A stretch of DNA of 64,000 nucleotides from Dactylis glomerata (lineage: Eukaryota > Streptophyta > Magnoliopsida > Poales > Poaceae). Below the pieces are notes generated by a model, which was given only the letters and a program-made list of their open reading frames with translations, searched no databases and was not told the DNA's origin. Position numbers and translations under genes: made by a program. Below, in pieces: positions 8,893 through 18,887 of the stretch (position 1 is the stretch's first letter; every line of letters begins with the position of its first letter). The stretch is from positions 15,531,624-15,595,623 of the forward strand of contig QXEO01000220.1 in assembly GCA_007115705.1 (NCBI GenBank), read 5' to 3'.

Positions 8893-11800
8893 ATGGGTGA
8901 CCACCTGGCGCTGCTGGTGGACCGGCTGCTGACGGAGTCGACGCTGGAGGCGGCGATCGCGACCAGGAAGCCGCCGGCGGACTTACAGGTGGTGACCGGC
9001 TACTGCAACGCCGCCGCTGTCGATCGTTGTGGCCCGCCGAGCAAGATGGTGGAGTGCAGGATCTGCCAGGAGGAGGACTGGGACAGCGGGATGGAAGCCC
9101 CCTGCGGCTGCCGCGGCAGCCTCAAGGTAATAAGCACAACACCATGATCTTGTTCTGAAATCTGAACTTATGAACTTGATGGTGGAATTTTGCTGTGATT
9201 TCATCGAAAACAGTTTATTTACCCGTAGAAAACAGATATATGACCTGCATTCCAGAATCTGTTATACAAAGAAGTCATATGTTTTTCTGAAATTTTATCT
9301 TGAACTCATTAATTGGGTACCAATTTTTTTAGTTTTTGTGTAACAATTTGAAGTGATGTCATATGAAAAGAGTTGAGTTTCATGAGGAAACAAGAAACAT
9401 GACCTGCATTCCGGATTCGATTGTACAAAGAAACTGCAGCATTTTTCTGTAAAAGGAATTTGAATCGTTATTTTTTTAGTACGAGATGGACTAGCTAATT
9501 AGTGTTTTTTTTGTGGGGTCTATTTGTTTTTCCAGTTCTGTGCTAGTGAGTGTGGTTTGACTCTGCATGAGAAACTGTTTATACCTATGGTTGGGGTTAC
9601 ATGTGGTTGGTTATACTAATTAAGTATCGGAAAGGTCAATGACAGATTTGAGGATGAAAATCAACTGTGTCTGCCTCAATATATTTTTTTTTTTTTTGAA
9701 ATGGATGTCTGCCTCAATATAGCTTCCAAGGCATACCTAACATTGGCCCTTTTTGGATTGTGACATATATTTAGTCTTAAAACTAAAAAGGAAACCTTTT
9801 CCCCTATAAAACAAAAAATAAAATGGAGTTAGGTGTTCTGCTTTCCCAATGTTGGAAAGAATGGGAACTGGAGAGGACCATTTTAGACCATCACACAATG
9901 CGTGAGACAACTACCTACATTATGTTCCACGCAGGGTCAAATGTAGCTGAAACTTCAAAGAAACATTCTGGCTTTTGTCCGTTTTGATGATTGTCGTCGT
10001 ATGAAATGATCCATTATCATGATATGATTAGACTAAGAAGACACTGTATTTCTGTAGATTATACTGGTGAATTACATCAGATTATATTCTTATTTTTTTA
10101 GTACGAGATGGACTAGGTAATTGGTGTTTCTGATTTTTATTTGTGGGGTCTTTTTCCTTTTCCCAGTTCTGTACTGTGGAAACAGGCTTTCGCCCCGCTT
10201 TATAAATAAAGCAACAACATCCATACAACGAGTTTAAGAGCCAAGCAAGAAAACCGAAAGACCGTATGCTGGGGCAACAGCACAAACATGCCCAAAAGAG
10301 AAAAGAAGGGATACAGCTCTAGCGAGGAGCGCCAGAGCACATCCGCGGCCGGACTGCAAAGATGTATGACGAGCCGCCATAAGAAGATCCTCCAGCATGC
10401 TGTCCAGCCGCTCCTTATCCCGCTGCCTACAGAGCGGGTACCACTGCTGCAGAAAAGCCAAGAATTTGAAAATAGAGTCAGAGGCCCGTCGTAGGAAGAT
10501 ATGCTCAATAACCATCTTATTACGAGTAGTCCATAAAATCCAGGCCATAGAAGCAAACACTAGCCAGAAGAGGCGCCTCCTCTTACCGGGCCGGTTCGCA
10601 TGCACTTCCAGGAACTCCCCAAGGTCTAAGGCCTGCCACTCAGGACCTAGAGCCTCAGCAACAAAGCTCCAAAGAAAGCGGGCAGCGGAACAAGCAAACA
10701 TAATATGGTGCGTTGTCTCGGGGACCCCACACAAAGGGCAAAGGCCATTGCCAGGCCCATGACGCTTAAGAACCTCGACCCCCGAAGGAAGGCGGTCCCG
10801 TAGGAGCTGCCACACAAAGATCTTGGTTTTTAGAGGGATTGGGGCCTTCCACAGAGGGGACGTCCAGGGGAGAGAGGGCCCCCCACGTAGGGCCCTGTAG
10901 GCAGATCTAACAGAGAAAACGCCTGAGGGGCAAAGGCGCCACGAGACGCTATCTGAAGAGGAAGACAGGACGCTAGGAAGGCGAGCTCGGAGGGCCTCCC
11001 AAGCAACAGTGTCTTCCGGACCAAAAGACCGACGGAACGTGATATCCCAGAGCCGAAGGCCCGCCGTAGCGACCAAAAGCATCGGATCGGTACAGATGGC
11101 AAATAATTGGGGGAATTCCACCCTGAGGGGACGATCTCCTAGCCAAGGGTCGAGCCAGAATAAGGTACCTCCTCCATCGCCTATGGAGTAGGTGATCCCT
11201 GCCCTGATCTCATGCTTGATATCCTGGATGGACCTCCAAAACTGAGATCCCTCCCGGCGTTGGCATGACATAAGGGGTCGGCCTCTCAGGTATTTGGCCT
11301 TAATCAATTGCAGCCAAAGGCCACCATCCCCCTTGAGAATTCTCCAGACCATCTAAGCATCAGCGCCACATTCATAGTCCTGGATGCCAAAATACCTATG
11401 CCCCCACACTCCTTGGGGGCGCAAATATCGGCCCATTTGACCATATGGTACTTCTGGCGGCCATTACGCTCCTGCCAGAAGAAGCGTGATAGCTCCTTAT
11501 CAAAGTTGCTATGCACTCCCTCCGGTAGAAGGTAAAGCCCCATAAAGTACAGGGGGAGACTCGAAAGACAGGAATTGATGAGGATAGTCTTACTCCCCTT
11601 GGAGGTAAACTTCCCTCGCCAAGGCTCCGCCTTTGATCTGACTCTCCCTACTAACGGGTCTAGATCCTTGATAAGGATCCGAGAGTCCCGAACAGGCATC
11701 CCCAAGTAGCTAACTGGGAAAGAAGTCAAGCGGCAATTCAGGTTGTCGGCGATCCGTTGTTGATCCTCAGGGCTATACCCCAGGACCACGACCTCGCTCT

Positions 11801-14800
11801 TATCAAAGTTGATTTTGAGACCCGACATGGTCTCAAAACATAGGAGGAGAAATTTAAGATTAACAATATCAAGCTCCGACCCTTCCACCATAATCATGGT
11901 GTCATCCGCATACTGGAGGTGGGTAACACCTCCTCCGGGGATAAGATGTCCCACCACACCCGAAATGTGGCCGGAAATCTTAGCCTTCTCTAAGATTTCC
12001 GCTAAGACATCTACTGCAGCATTAAAGAGGAGAGGGGATATGGGGTCCCCCTGCCTCACGCCACAGGAGGGCCTAAAGTATGGCCCCACTTCCCCATTAA
12101 TATTAATGGCAGTATTGCCACTCATAATGATCTGCATGATCCAGCTAACCATCCTATCATCGAAGCCTCTCCGCAGAAGGGCATGACGAAGAAAGGACCA
12201 ATCCAGGCGGTCGTACGCTTTCTGGAAATCTAGCTTTAGGAACACACCCCTCTGGTGTCGTACCTTAACCTCATGAATGATTTCATGAAGAGCCAGAATC
12301 CCATCATGAATATACCGGCCCTTTAAGAAGGCAAACTGGTAAGGATGCGTAAGGCGCTCCAATACTGGGGCCAGCCTTAAGGCACAGACCTTAGAGATGA
12401 TCCGTTGGATGACATTGACCACCGTAATAGGCCTAAATTGGCGGATATCCGTGGCCCCCACTACCTTGGGGATCAGGGTTATCACGCCGAAATTTAGGCG
12501 CGACATAACCAACGTCCCAATGAACAACTCCTGGAGCATTGGCATGATCACTGCCTGAATTTTCAGCCAGAACTTCTGGAAGAAAACAACCGGGAGCCCA
12601 TCTGGCCCCGGGGCAGAGTCCGCCTTCATTTCCATAATCGCCTTGCCCACCTCCTCTAGTGAGAATGGGCGCGTCAGCTCCGCGTTCTCATTATCAGAGA
12701 CTATAGCCCCCACTGGCCAAAAGTCCACTGATAACGAGAGCCCTGAGCGAGGGCCTGCCGTAAAGAGCTCCTTATAGAAGGAGTAAACATGATCGGAGAT
12801 ATCTCTAGCATCCTCTAGAAGATTATCTCGATCCCAAAGGCAGGGGATTGAACACTTCCGACGTCGGCCGTTGGCAATCGCATGGAAGTAGGCCGTGTTC
12901 GCGTCGCCCCGCAGAAGCCAGTTCTGTCTGCTCCGTTGCCGCCAGAAAACCTCCTCGCCTCTGTAGATCACTAAAAGGGAGTCCTCAAGGGCATACCGCC
13001 GCAGCCACTCCTCAGCGGATAAGCCCACAGAATCCGACCTACTGTCGAGATTCTTGATCTCCGTAAGTAGTAATCCTTTCTTCTGCCGAAGCTCCGCCCC
13101 GACATTAGCTCCCCATCCGCGCATGAATTGGCGGACCGTCTTAGCACAATGGTGCCAGACGTCGACCACATTATAAACGCGGGGAGGAGAAAGCATCGCG
13201 GCTTCCCATCTAGCACCCACAGCTTCCACAAAGCCCTCCTGACCGAGCCAGAAGTTCTCGAAATGAAAGCGGTTTAGCCGTGGGGGAGCCCCACCCCCTG
13301 ATGAGAGAAGCAGGAGGGAGTGGTCGGAGCCAATCCTAGTAACTGCACGAAGGGCACAGAGGGGGAAGGCCATCTCCCACTCCACCGACACAAAGACCCG
13401 ATCCAGCACACTCCGGATCGGGTCCACCCTATTATTACTCCAGGTGTACCGGGCTCCCGCTCTTGTGATTTCTCTAAGAGCGAGATCCGCTATACAGTCA
13501 TTGAACATCCGCATTCTCGGGATGTCTACCTGAGCCGAGCTCTTATCCTCAGGGGAGCGGATTAAGTTGAAGTCCCCAGCTATCATCACCGGAGTCGTGC
13601 ACCGCTCCACCTTCGAGGTTAACTCAGCAAGGAATGTCGGGGAGCGACGATGGTCCGCGGGGCCATAGACCACGATAACCTCCCATCTGAGATTAGAGCG
13701 TCTATGTGTGAGCGCCATGCTCACAAAGAACTCCTCGTGGTCCATATCGTCGACCTCAAAGGTGTCCTCCTTCACCCCTAGGAGGATGCCTCCCGAGTGA
13801 CCAACGGCAGGAACCCAGTGCCAAGCAAACTTGTGCCTACTCAGTCCCTCAAGCTCATGAAGGAGAAAGCTTTCCTTGATCGTCTCCTGCAACCCGACGA
13901 TATCAACATTCTCCTGACGCATGTATTCCTTCAACTGGCGTTGGCGCCCCGGGGCGCCAAACCCCCTAAGGTTCCAGATCAATGAGTAAAAGGGCGTACT
14001 CATTGAGGAACATCATCCGGGGTGGTCCCCCTATTGGGGACCGAGCGAGCCCTGCTCCTTGTCCAGGGACGAGACGACGGCTTGGGAGGTCGCCCCTATA
14101 TCCCCCCTGCCTGAGGGATAGCAGTGGGCGAAGCCTCCCTACCAGGCGAAGGAGATGGACCCATGCTGGACCCTGGTGCCAGCTGCACAGGTCCAGTAGG
14201 CGCCGGAGGCGCCAACCTCTCATGCTCCGCCTGAGCACGAGAAGCAGCTAGGGCTCCCTCAAAAATCTCCTTAGCCTTGATCGCAGCAATCTGCTCTAGT
14301 CTCGGGCCTCGCTCCCCCCGAAAGACGATGCGACAGTCGGACGCCACCTGATCCAGGTGGTCCAGCGGGACCGAACCGAGAACCGAAAACCTAGAGCCTG
14401 TGGGGGGAGACACAATAGGGGGTGGGGAGGAAGAAAAAGAAACGTGAGAGTTACCTGGGTCGAGGTTGTGGGCTGCCGCACGTCGGGCGGCCTGCTCAGG
14501 GACAGTCGGCGCCAACCCCTCAGCCCCAACCCGAGCCTGAGTGAGCCGGGAGCTGTGGCGAGACGGCTGAGCGGGCTGGCGAGGGCGACGAGGGGCCCGA
14601 GGTGTGGTGCCAGTCCCAGGAGTGTCGATGATGGCCGGACCTAGCACCACACAGTCGGGGGCAGGAGTCGCAGGTCCCACGGGGGAGGACGGAGTGGACC
14701 CCGGAGAACGCGCGTAGCACACTATCCCTGGAGAGCGTGGAGAAGAGGGTGGCGCCACCTCCAACCCCACACTCGATGAGTCCTCCCCGGCCTCCTTGGA

Positions 14801-17800
14801 CGACTGCGGCTGCGATGGAAGCTGAAGGTCAGAGATCCCGATGTTGGAGCCGTACTGCGAGAGGGGGAACTGAAACGCCTCCACAGGGGCTGGGCGCATG
14901 AACCGAGGCACCTCCACCGTCAGCAGCTTGGCCGGTGCACTCCGAGAGAGTGGGGCCGCCCAAGCGGACGGGAGGGCAGGGGACGGCGCCTGGAATAGCG
15001 CATCCACCTGGGCCCCCTGCCCAGCCGGCAGGCGAGCGGAGGGGAGAGCAGAGTCTCCTGTGGGTGGAACCTCGTCCCCCCCACCGCCGTCCGAGAGGTC
15101 ATCATCATCCCCAGAGGAGTCGTCGTCGCCCTCCCCGGCGTCCCTGCGGTGAGACTGGTCTGGGTAGAGTGGGGGGGAGGGGGACCCACGCTGGTCCTCC
15201 TCCCTCTCGAGCTCCACCGAGAGAGACCTGCCCACCCTCCCAAAGAAGAACGGCGAAATCGTAGTGGTCAGCTTAGACGGGTCCGGACAGAGAATCTGGA
15301 GGCGCAGAGGGCCCTGGCCCCCAAGAGAACGCCTGTCAACCCCCACGAACTTCCCAATAGCCTGAGAGATCAGCTCAATGAAGGGGTCCTTTCTCGCTTC
15401 CTCTGGGACCCCATGCACCCGGACCCAGACAGAAGAGAGTGAAGCCACTGTCTCTGGATCAACACACGAGGGTCTGACAGCCACCTTAATGTTGTTAAGC
15501 GGAAGGGTGGTCGTCTCACTCCAAGAGAGGGCCCGCAGCAGCTCCGCGGACGGGAAGGTCACAGCAAACTCCGATGGAGCAACCTCCCGCACAGTCCACA
15601 CACAAGCCGACTCCAACTGAGACAGCTCACTGCGGATAGTGTCAGCGGTGACCTCAATAGTCAGAGGAGGATCCTGAGACGGAAGAACAGTGATCACTGC
15701 AAGGTGCTGAGGGACAGAAATCTCCGCATCTCCCATATCCATGTAGTAGAAGCCTCCATCAATGCCATGGCCAAGAAACTCGAGCGTCTCCCGCGCCTTA
15801 CGCCGATATCGGGCAGTGCATGCCGCGGCGAGGTGGGATTCATCCCCACACAAAAGGCACTGCTCAGGTGCCGTGCACTCCGAGCGAAAGTGGCCGACCA
15901 CCCCACAGTTGAAGCAAATGTTCGACGTAGGTGACTTCTCCCGGGGCACGGCCTGGGCCTGAGGGACGGACATCTCCGCCTGAGAACGTCCATGCCCGTC
16001 AAGAGGTCGCGCGCCGGACACCGGCACCGTCGGGATCCCACCCTGGACCCCTCCCGTGCCGCTGCCCGCAGTCTTCCTCTTCTTCTTGTTCTTCTTCTTC
16101 CTCTTCACGGACTCCCCAACAGCAGCAGAATGGGACTGCTGAGCGCCAGCCAGGGGCCGAGGGACCTCCCGGTCGTGACGCCAAGAACCCAGCTGGGTCG
16201 AAGAACCCGAACCCCGCCCAACCTCCGGACGCGGGCGCTGCTCCAGCGCATCACGTAGCACCAGCTCCCTCCGGCGGCCCGCCGGCGAGGGCCCCCGGGG
16301 CTCCGGCGAGCGTCCCCTGCGGCCAGGGGAACGACCACGAGGGGAGCGTGGCGATCCCCGCCCCTGCTCCCTGCGAGAGGCAGTACTGCCCACCCGGCCA
16401 GAGGCCTCCCTGGGCGCGCGCAGAGGGCTGCGACGGAGGGGGGAGTTGCGACGGGCAGGGCTCCGGCGGCTCGGGCTACGCCGGCCAGGGCTGCGGCGGA
16501 CCGGAGACCGCCTCGCCGGCGGGCGGTAGGGCACGGGCGCGGGAGAGGAAGCGCGGACGCGGCGATGGTGCGGCGGGGACCTCCCAGTTCTGTACTAGTG
16601 AGTGTGGTTTGACTTTGCAAGAGGAACTGTTGATATTTATGGTCGGGGTTAGATGTAGTAGGTTGAATTGATTAAGTATATGAAAAGGTCAGTGACAAAT
16701 TTGGGGATGGAATCAACCATGTTTGCCTCAATGTTGCTTGGAAGGCAATACCTAACATTGGCCTTCCTTTATGGATTCTGAAAACCTCTTCGGCTCTTCC
16801 CTCATTTTTTTTAAGTATGTGTTTTGCTTTCTTCAAAGTTAGAAGTAATAGAGAACCATTATAATTTATATGCCATCACGCAATGCGTGAGACAGCTACC
16901 TACATTATGTGCCACCCAGAGTCAAATGTAGTTGAAACTTTGAAGAAACATTCTGGCTGTTGTCTGTTTGGATGATTCTTGCTGTATCGCATGATCCATC
17001 ATCATGATATGATTGGGCTAAGAATACACTGTACTTCGGTCCATTTTAGCAGTGAATTACATCGGGTTAAATTCTTAGCTTCTCCATTTTGGCAGTATGC
17101 GCACCGGAAATGCATCCAGCGTTGGTGCAATGAGAAGGGCGACACCATCTGCGAAATATGCTTGCAGGTAAAAATAGATTTAAAAAGTCACTAAAACAGT
17201 AAAAATCTAGCCATTAGGTGCTTATGCTCTCTCTGTTTGCAGCAATTCAGGCCAGGTTACACTTCCCCACAGCAATTGTTTCATTATGGAAGTATACCAA
17301 TGAACTTCAGGTATTTAATCATTTTTTGCAAGCTTTCTTGATGCACACTATGGCTCCTGTGGTATACTGTCTCCCTTATTAATCTCTCCACAGGGGAAAC
17401 TGGGAGATTTCTCGGCAAGATCTCCATGATTCCCAGGTTATAACAATGGTGCCCTCCGAGCGCGACTTCATGGACGACTACGAGGATTACTTGCCCGTGA
17501 GGACGAGGAGCAGCGCCCTGTGCTGTCGGACCATCGCCATAATTGTGAGTTCGCCTAGATAGTTATGTTAACTCAGCTGAGGATCACAAGCATTTTATTA
17601 AGTGAATTCATGGAGGAGTTTCTAACAACCAGCTCTACCGTCGTGATCGGACAGTTCATGGCTCTCCTGGTTCTTCGACACACTCTTCCTCTTGTGGTTG
17701 GCGGGAACGGGGAGTATTCATTTGCCCTATTTTCGGTAAGAGTTATGGTCAACATTGTGTTAATTAGATTGAGGATAACCAGCATTTTATTAAGTGAAAT

Positions 17801-18275
17801 TTCATACCATCTTTTGCATTCAATCAAGCCTCTGATCTTGCATTTCTGCATTTTATGGGAAACAAAAATAAAGCTTCTTGTGCTGAGGACTGCGGGTATT
17901 CTGTTTCCAATCTTGGTGATGGTGAGAGCACTTGCAAACTACCACCGTCGCCGTCGCCAACAGGTAATTCCAGCACTGATTGACTAAGCATTGTTGGGGA
18001 CTTGGAAACTGCTCACGTGCAGTGATCATGATAGTAGTTAGCAGCAGAAAACTGATACCAGTATCACTTGCACTGAACAGAGTTCCCAATTTATAGTACA
18101 TCCTACACTATTATCTGATGCATAACTCTCGGATCTAGATCACATAATAATGCAGGAAAACCAGGAAACCTATATGTCTTCGGAGGACACTGACGGCGAG
18201 GAGGAAGAAGAAGATGCTATCGACAATGATTCTTGGCGGCCTCCCTCGCAACCACGACTGATCCCAGTCTACTAA
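8893..18275 (+). CDS. RING-CH (RINGv) membrane E3 ubiquitin ligase, DUF3675 type
   Basis: Exons 8893-9126, 17096-17167, 17243-17310, 17394-17544, 17655-17735, 17874-17963 and 18156-18275 join in phase to 271 aa; all introns are GT-AG. The C4HC3 zinc finger is complete: C55, C58, C71, C73, H81, C84, C97 and C100 with the spacing of RING-CH domains. It straddles intron 1, which is 8 kb because of duplication and an antisense LINE. Two hydrophobic segments (about residues 169-192 and 203-224) predict a membrane anchor, and an acidic tail (SSEDTDGEEEEEDA) follows. By family the protein would transfer ubiquitin from an E2 at an endomembrane; the substrate cannot be read from sequence. The start at 8893 fits the family N-terminus (MGDHLALLVDRLLTEST). 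The stop is TAA at 18273. Confidence 0.92.
9225..9485 (+). repeat. Diverged direct repeats in intron 1
   Basis: ATGACCTGCATTCC followed by a TATACAAAGAA or TGTACAAAGAA block and a TTTTTCTG block occurs near 9240 and again near 9400, about 160 bp apart. The copies carry several indels. They lie just upstream of the larger intron duplication, pointing to repeated local duplication in this intron. Confidence 0.5.
9468..10089 (+). repeat. Intron 1 tandem duplication, copy A
   Basis: This copy begins TTTTTTTAGTACGAGATGGACTAG and runs through CCAGTTCTGTGCTAGTGAGTG, the CTAACATTGGCC block and ATGATCCATTATCATGATATG to about 10089. The same succession recurs in copy B (10090-10175 plus 16597-17075). 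The copies have diverged by many substitutions, so the duplication predates the LINE inserted in copy B. Confidence 0.8.
9668..9721 (-). mobile_element. 22-bp retroposition scar with 16-bp target duplication
   Basis: TGTCTGCCTCAATATA occurs at 9668-9683 and again at 9706-9721, separated only by fourteen T followed by GAAATGGA (9684-9705). Copy B of the intron duplication has one TTTGCCTCAAT at the equivalent place and no insert. The structure is that of a target-primed reverse transcription event in which almost only the poly(A) tail was copied, in antisense to the gene. Confidence 0.7.
10234..11352 (-). pseudogene. LINE 1 ORF2, C-terminal part (frameshifted)
   Basis: This frame continues ORF2 after a one-base slip. 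It begins around VWRILKGDGGLWLQLIKAKY, directly matching the post-RT connection region of plant LINEs, and contains the zf-RVT domain: PLWKAPIPLKTKIFVWQLL followed by CPLCG and HHIMFAC (Cys/His zinc-binding pattern). No RNase H domain follows. The last part of the frame, after about 10400, loses resemblance to known ORF2 tails. Confidence 0.8.
11304..14003 (-). CDS. LINE 1 ORF2: endonuclease and reverse transcriptase
   Basis: The 899-codon frame starts at ATG 14003, about 90 bp after the ORF1 stop. The N-terminal apurinic-type endonuclease (residues ~8-235) keeps its key residues: WNLRG, QET, GDFNLI and the terminal SDH. The reverse transcriptase (~440-720) shows FRPITVVNVI, LDFQKAYDRLDW, QGDPISPLLFN and the catalytic YADD. 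The enzyme would nick target DNA and copy LINE RNA there. The frame runs off its homology near ALMLRW at about 11350, and the rest of ORF2 lies in the next frame, so one G appears lost. Apart from that slip I saw no internal stop. Confidence 0.9.
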   Translation of the reverse strand: MSTPFYSLIWNLRGFGAPGRQRQLKEYMRQENVDIVGLQETIKESFLLHELEGLSRHKFAWHWVPAVGHSGGILLGVKEDTFEVDDMDHEEFFVSMALTHRRSNLRWEVIVVYGPADHRRSPTFLAELTSKVERCTTPVMIAGDFNLIRSPEDKSSAQVDIPRMRMFNDCIADLALREITRAGARYTWSNNRVDPIRSVLDRVFVSVEWEMAFPLCALRAVTRIGSDHSLLLLSSGGGAPPRLNRFHFENFWLGQEGFVEAVGARWEAAMLSPPRVYNVVDVWHHCAKTVRQFMRGWGANVGAELRQKKGLLLTEIKNLDSRSDSVGLSAEEWLRRYALEDSLLVIYRGEEVFWRQRSRQNWLLRGDANTAYFHAIANGRRRKCSIPCLWDRDNLLEDARDISDHVYSFYKELFTAGPRSGLSLSVDFWPVGAIVSDNENAELTRPFSLEEVGKAIMEMKADSAPGPDGLPVVFFQKFWLKIQAVIMPMLQELFIGTLVMSRLNFGVITLIPKVVGATDIRQFRPITVVNVIQRIISKVCALRLAPVLERLTHPYQFAFLKGRYIHDGILALHEIIHEVKVRHQRGVFLKLDFQKAYDRLDWSFLRHALLRRGFDDRMVSWIMQIIMSGNTAININGEVGPYFRPSCGVRQGDPISPLLFNAAVDVLAEILEKAKISGHISGVVGHLIPGGGVTHLQYADDTMIMVEGSELDIVNLKFLLLCFETMSGLKINFDKSEVVVLGYSPEDQQRIADNLNCRLTSFPVSYLGMPVRDSRILIKDLDPLVGRVRSKAEPWRGKFTSKGSKTILINSCLSSLPLYFMGLYLLPEGVHSNFDKELSRFFWQERNGRQKYHMVKWADICAPKECGGIGILASRTMNVALMLRWSGEFSRGMVAFGCN
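14096..16534 (-). CDS. LINE 1 ORF1: RNA-binding zinc-knuckle protein (5' truncated)
   Basis: The open frame is up to 812 codons; its first codon is GTG, and no ATG exists between it and the element end, so the true start was lost on insertion. Residues ~8-40 are iterated RRSP units, resembling SR/RS repeats. A lysine-rich block (~144-154) is followed by two CCHC knuckles, CFNCGVVGHFRSEC (207-220) and CLLCGDESHLAAAC (226-239), and then a DUF4283-like RRM fold (~265-440) with VWVRVHGVPEE. The C-terminal half is Pro/Ser-rich and probably disordered. In the family, ORF1 binds the LINE RNA to form the retrotransposition particle. Confidence 0.85.
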   Translation of the reverse strand: MPYRPPARRSPVRRSPGRRSPSRRSPARRNSPLRRSPLRAPREASGRVGSTASRREQGRGSPRSPRGRSPGRRGRSPEPRGPSPAGRRRELVLRDALEQRPRPEVGRGSGSSTQLGSWRHDREVPRPLAGAQQSHSAAVGESVKRKKKNKKKRKTAGSGTGGVQGGIPTVPVSGARPLDGHGRSQAEMSVPQAQAVPREKSPTSNICFNCGVVGHFRSECTAPEQCLLCGDESHLAAACTARYRRKARETLEFLGHGIDGGFYYMDMGDAEISVPQHLAVITVLPSQDPPLTIEVTADTIRSELSQLESACVWTVREVAPSEFAVTFPSAELLRALSWSETTTLPLNNIKVAVRPSCVDPETVASLSSVWVRVHGVPEEARKDPFIELISQAIGKFVGVDRRSLGGQGPLRLQILCPDPSKLTTTISPFFFGRVGRSLSVELEREEDQRGSPSPPLYPDQSHRRDAGEGDDDSSGDDDDLSDGGGGDEVPPTGDSALPSARLPAGQGAQVDALFQAPSPALPSAWAAPLSRSAPAKLLTVEVPRFMRPAPVEAFQFPLSQYGSNIGISDLQLPSQPQSSKEAGEDSSSVGLEVAPPSSPRSPGIVCYARSPGSTPSSPVGPATPAPDCVVLGPAIIDTPGTGTTPRAPRRPRQPAQPSRHSSRLTQARVGAEGLAPTVPEQAARRAAAHNLDPGNSHVSFSSSPPPIVSPPTGSRFSVLGSVPLDHLDQVASDCRIVFRGERGPRLEQIAAIKAKEIFEGALAASRAQAEHERLAPPAPTGPVQLAPGSSMGPSPSPGREASPTAIPQAGGI
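17561..17805 (+). repeat. Repeated block flanking exon 5 of the RING-CH gene
   Basis: GAGGATCACAAGCATTTTAT in intron 4 (about 17579-17598) recurs as GAGGATAACCAGCATTTTAT in intron 5 (about 17771-17790), each preceded by a GTTAA block and followed by TAAGTGAA. The two blocks bracket the 81-bp exon 5, as if a segment starting in intron 4 had once been duplicated and one exon copy lost. Confidence 0.6.
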
Positions 18276-18887
18276 CACCATCAAATTAAAGGACGAAGCC
18301 CCAACGCTGTCTGACAGAAGAGAAGATCACAAGAAGGATCCCAAGAAACAAAGGAAACAGGGGATAATATTAGTCTATATCTCCTGGCATAGTAGGATAG
18401 TCTGAAGCCACTCGCTTCTGTGTGCACGGCGAAGAATGGAGTGCCTCTGTACATAATACAAGACTAACCCAGATGCAGTAACACATATGTACTAAAGAGA
18501 TTACCTGAAAATTACATGCAAATGGCAGGAATTATAAATCAGTTCTAAACCCTGAACCCTGACGATACTGCATTCTGTTTCCAAGTCATGGTTGATCTAT
18601 ACAGGACTCCTATTGCCACACTGATAAGTGCATGGATTATTGATGAGTTCTTTAAGCAAACAAATTTCTGTACATATGATTGTAACATTGCTTAATAAGC
18701 TTTGAAAGAGTACAGCAACATCCAACATGGTACCCGGCTATAACAAAGAACCACACTCGTGAATAATACATCCGACAAGGTAAATATGTATTCCACAAGG
18801 TGAATTATCATCCACAGAAGAACAGCTGTCCTGGGGTACATTGTTACTCACGGGTCTGATAAGTTAGGGAAAGGATACACATATATT
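18276..18887. other. Convergent 3' region between two genes
   Basis: About 610 bp separate the stop codons of the RING-CH gene (+) and the methyltransferase (-). A3-type signals such as AATAAGC (18692-18698) could serve the + gene. The two 3' untranslated regions may touch or overlap; no other gene is visible. Confidence 0.5.

Larger units (their letters stand above)
10161..16596 (-). mobile_element. L1-type LINE inserted antisense in intron 1
   Basis: The element body is 10176-16581 (about 6.4 kb), flanked by the perfect 15-bp duplication TCCCAGTTCTGTACT at 10161-10175 and 16582-16596. Read on the minus strand it carries ORF1 (CCHC knuckles plus DUF4283-like), ORF2 (endonuclease, reverse transcriptase, zf-RVT) and a 3' end CTTTATTTATAAAGCGGGGC without a long poly(A). 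ORF1 has no ATG at its beginning, so the 5' end is slightly truncated, as is normal for target-primed insertion. ORF2 is split by one apparent frameshift near 11345. The host intron must be spliced across this insert. Confidence 0.93.
10090..17075 (+). repeat. Intron 1 tandem duplication, copy B, split by a LINE
   Basis: Copy B is 10090-10175 joined to 16597-17075 once the LINE and one target duplication are removed. Its left part repeats TTTTTTTAGTACGAGATGGAC, its middle AGTGAGTGTGGTTTGACT and CCTAACATTGGCC, and its right end lies about 20 bp before the acceptor of exon 2. Confidence 0.8.

Noticed and set aside
16105..16671. Long GC-rich frames on both strands over LINE 1 ORF1
   Set aside because: They are shadows of ORF1; codon pattern and knuckles support only the minus-strand frame.
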